The position numbers were made by a program, and so were the translations under genes. The notes under the pieces were generated by a model. The model ran no database searches and had not been told where the DNA came from. It worked only from the letters and a program-made list of their open reading frames with translations. 9,784 bases of DNA from Pseudomonadota bacterium (GTDB taxonomy: Bacteria > Pseudomonadota > Gammaproteobacteria > Burkholderiales > Burkholderiaceae). Numbering within the stretch: position 1 is the stretch's first letter; every line of letters begins with the position of its first letter. Positions 4,940 to 9,784 of this stretch are shown one piece after another. The stretch lies in NCBI GenBank assembly GCA_023441105.1, contig JAEZQX010000002.1, positions 1-9,784 of the forward strand, read 5' to 3'.

Positions 4940-6461
4940 GCGCGCCCTCCAGGATGAACCGAACCTCGGCATTCTCCAGTTCGCCGTCGTCCGCCGCTCC
5001 GCCCTGCGGCGCCCGCAGCGCGGACTTGACCAGGTACTCGAAATCCGGCCCGTGGAAGTCTTCCGGCACGCGCTGGCCGTTGGCGAAGCCGAGCAGGCGC
5101 AGGCGGTTGCGCACCAGGCAGTCGATGGCGCTGCCCAGATGGACCGCCTCGTCCGTCTTGGACAGCAGCACGCCGGCGCAATCCTGCGCCTGGTAGGCGG
5201 CGGCGACCTCCTGCAGGCTGGCGGCCTGCATGCCGGCGTTGAGGACGACCACCCGCTGGACCGGATCGAGGTCGAGCGCAGCCAGGAGCTGGCCCAGGCG
5301 GGTATCGCGCTGGCCGACGCCGGCGGTGTCGATCAGCACCAGCCGCCGGTCGCGGAACAGGCCCAGCAGCTCCTGCAGCGCCGCACGGTCGTGGGCGACA
5401 TGCACCGGCACGCCGAGCATCTGGCCGAAGGACCGCAGTTGCTCCTGTGCGCCGATCCGGTACACGTCGGCGGTGATCAGGGCCACCTGCCCGGCGCCAT
5501 GCTGCATGGCGTACTGGGCGGCGATCTTGGCGACGGTCGTGGTCTTGCCGACGCCGGTGGGGCCGGTCAAGGCGAACACACCGCCTTGGTCGAACAGCGA
5601 ATGGGCCGTGCCGGACGGTGCGGCGGCAGGCGACGACTCGGGATGGAAGCTCGCCAGCGTACGGGCCAGCGTGTGCCGCAGCCAGTTGTCGGCCTGCGAA
5701 TCGCTGAAGTCCATCGGCAGCAGGTCGCACAGCGACTTCGACAGCGTCGGGGAGAACTGGCGGGCCAGCAGCAGCCGCAACAGGCGCATCTGCGATGGCC
5801 GCCGGCGGGCGGTGTCGAACCAGCGCACCGTCTCCAGCTGACCGGCGATGAACTGCTTGATCGAGCGCAGCTCGTCGAGCAGCGCCGACTGGCTCTCGGC
5901 GTTCAGGCGGTCGCGCAGCGCCGCATCCTGTGGCACAGCCACCGGCGCCTGCGGCATGGCGAGACGGGCGGAAAGGCCGGCTGCCGCCGATTGGGCGCCG
6001 GGAGCAATAGTTCGCGCGCCCGCTGGCGCGGCTTCCTGGCCGGATGCCTGGGCCGCGGCGGCGGCGCGGGAGTGCGGGAAGTGGGCCGCCGGATTCGGCC
6101 GGCGCTCCTGGCGCTCCTGGCGTTCCTGCCGCTCGCGGGCGTAGTTCTCGAAAGAGACCGTGCTCATCGGCCGCCGCTCGCTGCCCTGGTCCGCTTCGTC
6201 GGCGTCGCGCGCGCTCATGCGCGGCATGGCATTGGCGGCCGCGCGGGTCGGGGCCGGTTCCGCAGGGCGGAGCGCGACTTCCGGCGTCACCTGCGGCTGC
6301 AGGTGGCGGCGCTGCAGGGGCACGCCTTGCACGATGGCGGTCAGCTCGACGCCGTCGGACGTCTGGCGGCTGTCGACGATCTGGACGTCCGCGCCGAACC
6401 GCGCCTTCGCCAGCGCCATCGCTTCACGGGTGGTACGGCCGATAAACGTCATCGTATTCAT
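4932..6461 (-). CDS. flhF: Flagellar placement GTPase FlhF (SRP family)
   Basis: FlhF is an SRP-type GTPase that recruits early basal-body parts to the flagellar site and acts with FlhG. The product has 509 residues, longer than many FlhF (about 380-480). The N-terminal B domain begins MNTMTFIGRTTREAMALAKA and includes a long low-complexity Ala/Pro/Arg linker (about 55-180) with an ERQ repeat at 110-120. The helical N domain is about 185-285 and the G domain about 290-485. G-domain motifs are intact: GPTGVGKTTT at 300-309, DVYRIGAQEQL at 332-342, LVLIDTAGVGQRD at 374-386 and SKTDE at 434-438 (base recognition). The start ATG at 6461 overlaps the flhA stop as ATGA and has GGGAG six bases upstream, indicating translational coupling. 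A second in-frame ATG is at 6452. Confidence 0.96.
   Translation of the reverse strand: MNTMTFIGRTTREAMALAKARFGADVQIVDSRQTSDGVELTAIVQGVPLQRRHLQPQVTPEVALRPAEPAPTRAAANAMPRMSARDADEADQGSERRPMSTVSFENYARERQERQERQERRPNPAAHFPHSRAAAAAQASGQEAAPAGARTIAPGAQSAAAGLSARLAMPQAPVAVPQDAALRDRLNAESQSALLDELRSIKQFIAGQLETVRWFDTARRRPSQMRLLRLLLARQFSPTLSKSLCDLLPMDFSDSQADNWLRHTLARTLASFHPESSPAAAPSGTAHSLFDQGGVFALTGPTGVGKTTTVAKIAAQYAMQHGAGQVALITADVYRIGAQEQLRSFGQMLGVPVHVAHDRAALQELLGLFRDRRLVLIDTAGVGQRDTRLGQLLAALDLDPVQRVVVLNAGMQAASLQEVAAAYQAQDCAGVLLSKTDEAVHLGSAIDCLVRNRLRLLGFANGQRVPEDFHGPDFEYLVKSALRAPQGGAADDGELENAEVRFILEGAHV
6101..6135 (-). repeat. 9-base tandem repeat inside flhF encoding (Glu-Arg-Gln)n
   Basis: On the plus strand GGCGCTCCT is present twice (6101-6109, 6110-6118), followed by GGCGTTCCT (6119-6127) and a diverged GCCGCTCG. 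It encodes the ERQERQERQERR stretch in the FlhF linker. The period is a multiple of three, so copy-number slippage would lengthen or shorten the linker without breaking the frame. Confidence 0.7.
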
Positions 6462-8584
6462 CGATTACTCCCAATCAAATGACCGATACGGATCGAATGC
6501 GTATCGGGAATTTCCGCATGCGCCAGCACGCGCAGCCGCGGCGCGGCCTTGCGTACCATGCCCGCCACCGGCACGCGGATGCGGTCCGGCACCAGCAGGC
6601 AGCCCGGCAGGCCCTGCTCTTCCTGTTTCTGCGCGGTGCGCGCCGCTTCGCCGGCGACGAATTCCGCCACCGACGGATCGAGCGATCCGGTCGCCCCCGG
6701 GGCGAGCGACTGCATCAGCAGCGCTTCCAGCGCCGGATCGAGGGCGATCACCGACAACTCGCTGGTCTGGCCGAAGAGCTGCTGCACGATCGCCGGCGAC
6801 AGCGCGATCCGCGCCTCGCGGGTCAGGTCCGCCGCGTCCTGGGTGCGCGGACCATGCTCGGCCAGCACCTCGACGATGGTCTTGAGGTCGCGGATGTGCA
6901 CCGATTCCTCGAGCAGGTTCTGCAGCACCTTCTGGAACACCGGCACCGTCACGACCTTCGGCACCACCTCGTCGACCAGCTTCGGCGCATGGCGACCGAG
7001 GTGCTCGAGCAGCTGCTGCGCCTCGGCGCGGCCGAGCAGCCGCCAGGCATGCAGCTGCATCAGGTGGTGCAGGTGGGTCGCGATCACGGTCGCGGAATCG
7101 ACGACGGTGTAGCCGGCGGCCTGCGCCATCTCGCGCTCGGACTGCTGGATCCAGACTGCCGGCAAGCCGAAGGCCGGGTCGACGGTCTTGTTGCCGGCCA
7201 GCGGCGTGCTGGCGTGACCCGGGTCGATCGCCATCCACATGCCGGGGAATGCTTCGCCGCTGCCCACCGCCACGCCCTTGAGGCTGATCCGGTAGGTCGT
7301 CGGGCGCAGGTCGAGCTGGTCGCGGATGTGGACCGCCGGCGGCAGGAAGCCGACCTCCTGGGCGAACTTGCGTCGTACCCCTTTGATACGGCCGAGCAGG
7401 TCGCCGCCGTTGTCCTTGTCGACCAGCTGGATCAGCTTGTAGCCGACCTCGAGGCCCAGCGTGTCGACCGGCTGGACATCGTCCCAACTGGCGTCGCCGT
7501 TCGCCTCGGCCTGGGGCGCTGCCGGCGCCTCCGGCGCGGGAGGCGGCAGCTTGCTCAGGCGGAAGGCGAGATAGCCGATGCCGGCGGCAAGCCCGATGAA
7601 TGCGACATGCGGCATGCCCGGGATCATGCCCAGGACGCCGATGATGCCGGCCACCAGGCCCAGAGCGCGCGGCAAGGACAGCAGTTGCTTGGCCACCTGG
7701 CCGCCGATGTCGTCGTCGCCGTCGCCGACCCGCGAGACGATCAGGCCGGCCGCCACCGAGATGACGAGGGCCGGCACCTGCGCCACCAGCGCATCGCCGA
7801 TCGCCAGCAGGACGTAGTTGTTGGCGGCGTCGCCGATCGCCAGCGAATGCTGCACGGTGCCAATCACCAGGCCGCCGACGATGTTGATCGCCAGGATCAG
7901 GATGCCGGCCACCGCATCGCCACGGACGAACTTGGAGGCGCCGTCCATCGAGCCATAGAAGTCGGCCTCGCGCGACACCTCCTGGCGACGCTTGCGCGCC
8001 TGGTCCTGGTCGATCTGGCCGGCGTTCAGGTCGGCGTCGATCGCCATCTGCTTGCCGGGCATGGCATCGAGGGCGAACCGTGCCGAGACCTCGGCGATCC
8101 GGCCGGCACCCTTGGTCACCACCATGAAATTGATGACGGTCAGGATCGCGAAGACGATGATGCCGACCGCCAGGTTGCCGCCGATCAGGAAGCTGGCGAA
8201 CGCCTCGATCACCTTGCCGGCGGCATCGGTGCCGGTGTGGCCATGCATCAGCACCGCCCGGGTGGAGGCGACGTTGAGCGACAGGCGCAGCAAGGTCGTC
8301 ACCAGCAGCACGGTCGGGAAGACCGCGAAGTCGAGCGGCCGCACGGTGTAGACCGCCACCAGCAGCACCAGCAGCGACAACGCGATGTTGAAGGTGAAGA
8401 GGAAGTCGAGCAACGGCGCCGGCAGCGGCAGCAGCAGCATCGCCAGCACGACGATGGCCAGCAGCGGCACCGCCAGCGACGCCAGCGGCGGCAGCGGCAC
8501 GGTCGTGCCGCCGAGCGTCAGCCGGCTCGGCAGCTGGTAGGTGCGTGCGGCGGTGGCGGTCCGGGTGGTGGTCAGCTGGTTCAT
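6458..8584 (-). CDS. flhA: Flagellar type III export gate protein FlhA
   Basis: FlhA is the large inner-membrane export-gate protein; its cytoplasmic domain ring docks chaperone-substrate complexes, including FlgN. The product has 708 residues, matching the family. The membrane half (about 34-345) contains repeated hydrophobic segments and the FHIPEP-family signature R-x-x-EVSARFALDAMPGKQMA at about 162-180, followed by IDADLNAG, and DFYGSMDGASKFVRGDA at 208-224, where D208 corresponds to the conserved Asp implicated in ion-driven export. A Pro/Ala-rich linker (about 346-370) leads to the cytoplasmic domain (about 375-690) with LGLEVGYKLIQLVD, VGFLPPAVHIRDQLDL and FQKVLQNLLEESVHIRDLKT. It starts 12 bases after the flhB stop with no strong ribosome site. 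Its stop overlaps flhF as ATGA. Confidence 0.98.
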   Translation of the reverse strand: MNQLTTTRTATAARTYQLPSRLTLGGTTVPLPPLASLAVPLLAIVVLAMLLLPLPAPLLDFLFTFNIALSLLVLLVAVYTVRPLDFAVFPTVLLVTTLLRLSLNVASTRAVLMHGHTGTDAAGKVIEAFASFLIGGNLAVGIIVFAILTVINFMVVTKGAGRIAEVSARFALDAMPGKQMAIDADLNAGQIDQDQARKRRQEVSREADFYGSMDGASKFVRGDAVAGILILAINIVGGLVIGTVQHSLAIGDAANNYVLLAIGDALVAQVPALVISVAAGLIVSRVGDGDDDIGGQVAKQLLSLPRALGLVAGIIGVLGMIPGMPHVAFIGLAAGIGYLAFRLSKLPPPAPEAPAAPQAEANGDASWDDVQPVDTLGLEVGYKLIQLVDKDNGGDLLGRIKGVRRKFAQEVGFLPPAVHIRDQLDLRPTTYRISLKGVAVGSGEAFPGMWMAIDPGHASTPLAGNKTVDPAFGLPAVWIQQSEREMAQAAGYTVVDSATVIATHLHHLMQLHAWRLLGRAEAQQLLEHLGRHAPKLVDEVVPKVVTVPVFQKVLQNLLEESVHIRDLKTIVEVLAEHGPRTQDAADLTREARIALSPAIVQQLFGQTSELSVIALDPALEALLMQSLAPGATGSLDPSVAEFVAGEAARTAQKQEEQGLPGCLLVPDRIRVPVAGMVRKAAPRLRVLAHAEIPDTHSIRIGHLIGSNR

Positions 8585-8596
8585 CGTGAGCTGGCG

Positions 8597-9739
8597 TCAG
8601 GCGCCCTTGGGATCCATGCCGGGCGGCACTGCGATGTCTTCCGGCGCCCGCGGCGCCGCCGTGCGGCCCGGCACCCAGCGCTTGAGCTGGTAGACGTAGG
8701 CGAGGACCTGGGCGATGGCCGCGTAGAGCTCGCGCGGCACTTCCCGATCGATGTCGACATGCGCGTAGAGCGCCCGCGCCAGCGGCGGAGCCTCCAGCAC
8801 CGGCACGTTGGCTTCACGGGCGATCGCCTGGATGCGGGCAGCCAGGACGTCCACGCCCTTGGCGACGACCCGCGGCGCGTCCATCGCGCTCTCGTCGTAG
8901 CGGATCGCCACCGCATAGTGGGTCGGATTGACCACCACGATGTCGGCCGCGGGCACGGCGGCCAGCATCCGGCGCCGCGATACTTCGCGCTGCTTGGCGC
9001 GGATCTGGCCGCGCAGCAGCGGGTCGCCTTCCGTCTCGCGGTGCTCCTTGCGGGCCTCTTCGCGCGTCATCCGCAGGTCGGCGCGATGGCGGAACCACTG
9101 GAACGGCACGTCGAAGATCGCGATCGCCAGCAGCAACAGGAGCAGCAGTGAAAAGCCGCCCACCACCAGGCCGGTGGCGGCGCCGAGGGAGGCCGGCAGC
9201 GAGCCGAGCGACAGCGAGGCGAACTCCGGCAAGGTCGTCGACGCGAACCAGGCGCCGATCAGCCCCAGCAGGACTGCCAGCACCGCCAGCTTGATGAACT
9301 CGACGAAACCCCGCAGCGAGAAGATCCGCTTGATGCCGTTGAGCGGGTTCAGCCGGTTGGCCTTGAAACCGAGCGCATCGGATGCGAAGTTGATGCCGCC
9401 GGGGATGGCGCCGGCGGCCACGGCGCCGACCGCGGCGAGCAGCATCACCACCAACGCCAGGCCGACTGCGCCTTCGATCGGCGCAGCCATCTGGCGCAGC
9501 ACTTCCCAGGTGTCGCCGCGCGCCGACTGATCGAAATGCAGGGTGTGACGCAGCAGGCCGACCAGGTCGCCGCGGATGCCCGCGCCCGCCAGCGCCAGCG
9601 CGCCCAGGCCCGTGCCCAGTACCAGCAGGTGACCGGCATCCCGCGAGCGGGCGACGTTGCCCTCGTCCGCCGCCTGTTGCAGGCGGCGTTCACTCGCAGG
9701 TAGCTGCTTGTCTTCCTTGCTGGCGTCTGAATCGGCCAA
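8597..9739 (-). CDS. flhB: Flagellar export switch protein FlhB (autocleaving)
   Basis: FlhB is the inner-membrane export-gate protein whose self-cleavage switches export from rod/hook to filament substrates. The product is 380 residues, normal for the family. It has the N-terminal cytosolic segment (RRLQQAADEGNVARSRDAGH at 18-37), four predicted membrane segments near 38-55, 88-112, 148-168 and 187-210, the GFKANRLNPLNGIKRIFSLR loop at 124-143, and the autocleavage motif NPTH at 271-274 (bases 8918-8929) followed by YAVAIRYDE. A proline-rich C-terminal extension of about 20 residues follows the last conserved helix. The chosen start is TTG at 9739, because the next residues ADSDxxKED resemble usual FlhB N termini; no ATG or GTG is in frame from there to the window edge, and the frame stays open, so a start beyond the window cannot be excluded. 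It is the first gene visible of the minus-strand operon. Confidence 0.97.
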   Translation of the reverse strand: MADSDASKEDKQLPASERRLQQAADEGNVARSRDAGHLLVLGTGLGALALAGAGIRGDLVGLLRHTLHFDQSARGDTWEVLRQMAAPIEGAVGLALVVMLLAAVGAVAAGAIPGGINFASDALGFKANRLNPLNGIKRIFSLRGFVEFIKLAVLAVLLGLIGAWFASTTLPEFASLSLGSLPASLGAATGLVVGGFSLLLLLLLAIAIFDVPFQWFRHRADLRMTREEARKEHRETEGDPLLRGQIRAKQREVSRRRMLAAVPAADIVVVNPTHYAVAIRYDESAMDAPRVVAKGVDVLAARIQAIAREANVPVLEAPPLARALYAHVDIDREVPRELYAAIAQVLAYVYQLKRWVPGRTAAPRAPEDIAVPPGMDPKGA

Positions 9740-9758
9740 GGCGCTCTCGAAAATGGAC

Positions 9759-9775
9759 GGTCCACTGGAAGGACC
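9759..9775. promoter_or_regulatory. Small inverted repeat just upstream of flhB
   Basis: GGTCC and GGACC form a 5-base inverted repeat with a 7-base gap. The motif lies 20-36 bases upstream of the flhB TTG start. It could be an operator half-pair or a leader hairpin, or chance; the window ends too soon to see the promoter. Confidence 0.25.
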
Positions 9776-9784
9776 ATTATTTCG

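Noticed and set aside
1547..4957. A 1136-codon open frame on the plus strand opposite the glycosyltransferase, fliA and flhG-like genes
   Set aside because: It is an antisense shadow of high-GC coding DNA; its translation is rich in Arg, Gln, His and Val with no domain, whereas the minus strand encodes recognisable proteins throughout.
6438..6445. GCCGATAA on the plus strand, a perfect sigma28 -10 element inside flhF
   Set aside because: Eleven bases upstream reads TCGCTTCA, with no TAAA -35 element; it encodes part of the conserved FlhF N terminus on the other strand. Intragenic sigma28 sites exist, but this half-site alone is not enough.
4938..9151. Long plus-strand open frames opposite flhF, flhA and flhB (514 and 890 codons)
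   Set aside because: Same codon-bias shadow effect; low-complexity Arg/Gln/His-rich translations, and the opposite strand holds FlhF, FlhA and FlhB with intact motifs.
1..9784. CRISPR arrays, tRNA/rRNA genes, insertion sequences, toxin-antitoxin or phage genes
   Set aside because: I saw no regularly spaced repeats, no tRNA-like cloverleaf, no transposase or integrase motifs; the window is almost fully accounted for by flagellar genes and the glycosyltransferase.

Overview
The window is a block of flagellar genes from a high-GC (roughly two-thirds G+C by eye) Gram-negative bacterium. The set and order flgA-flgM-flgN, convergent with flhB-flhA-flhF-flhG-fliA, is the layout I associate with Betaproteobacteria (Burkholderiales or Rhodocyclales). 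The class is an inference from gene order and protein style; I cannot name a genus.

Left part (1-1419, plus strand): the end of flgA (P-ring chaperone, 5' end outside the window), then flgM (anti-sigma28) and flgN (chaperone for the hook-filament junction proteins). A near-consensus sigma28 promoter lies in the gap before flgM. Between the convergent gene ends (1420-1531) there are small hairpins and a perfect GC-rich palindrome of REP/dRS3 style.

Middle (1532-3583, minus strand): a 652-aa TPR protein with an O-GlcNAc-transferase (GT41/SPINDLY-type) catalytic domain. It sits between flgN and fliA and is a good candidate for a protein O-glycosyltransferase acting on flagellin. A short imperfect tandem repeat fills the gap upstream of it.

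Right part (3584-9739, minus strand): a tight operon reading flhB, flhA, flhF, flhG-like, fliA. FlhB and FlhA are the export-gate proteins, FlhF is the SRP-type GTPase that places the flagellum, and FliA is sigma28. The flhA/flhF and flhF/flhG junctions overlap (4 and 8 bases), which suggests translational coupling.

The most unusual gene is the flhG-position gene (4319-4939). It keeps the N-terminal DQAxGLR helix that in the family stimulates the FlhF GTPase, and it keeps FlhG-like C-terminal stretches. It has no Walker A loop, is short (206 aa), and is probably ATPase-dead. It is paired with an FlhF whose GTPase motifs look intact.

The genes form one regulatory and assembly module. FlhA/FlhB export FlgM once the hook is complete, FliA is then freed and drives late genes including flgM, FlgN delivers junction proteins, and the glycosyltransferase may modify the flagellin made in this phase.
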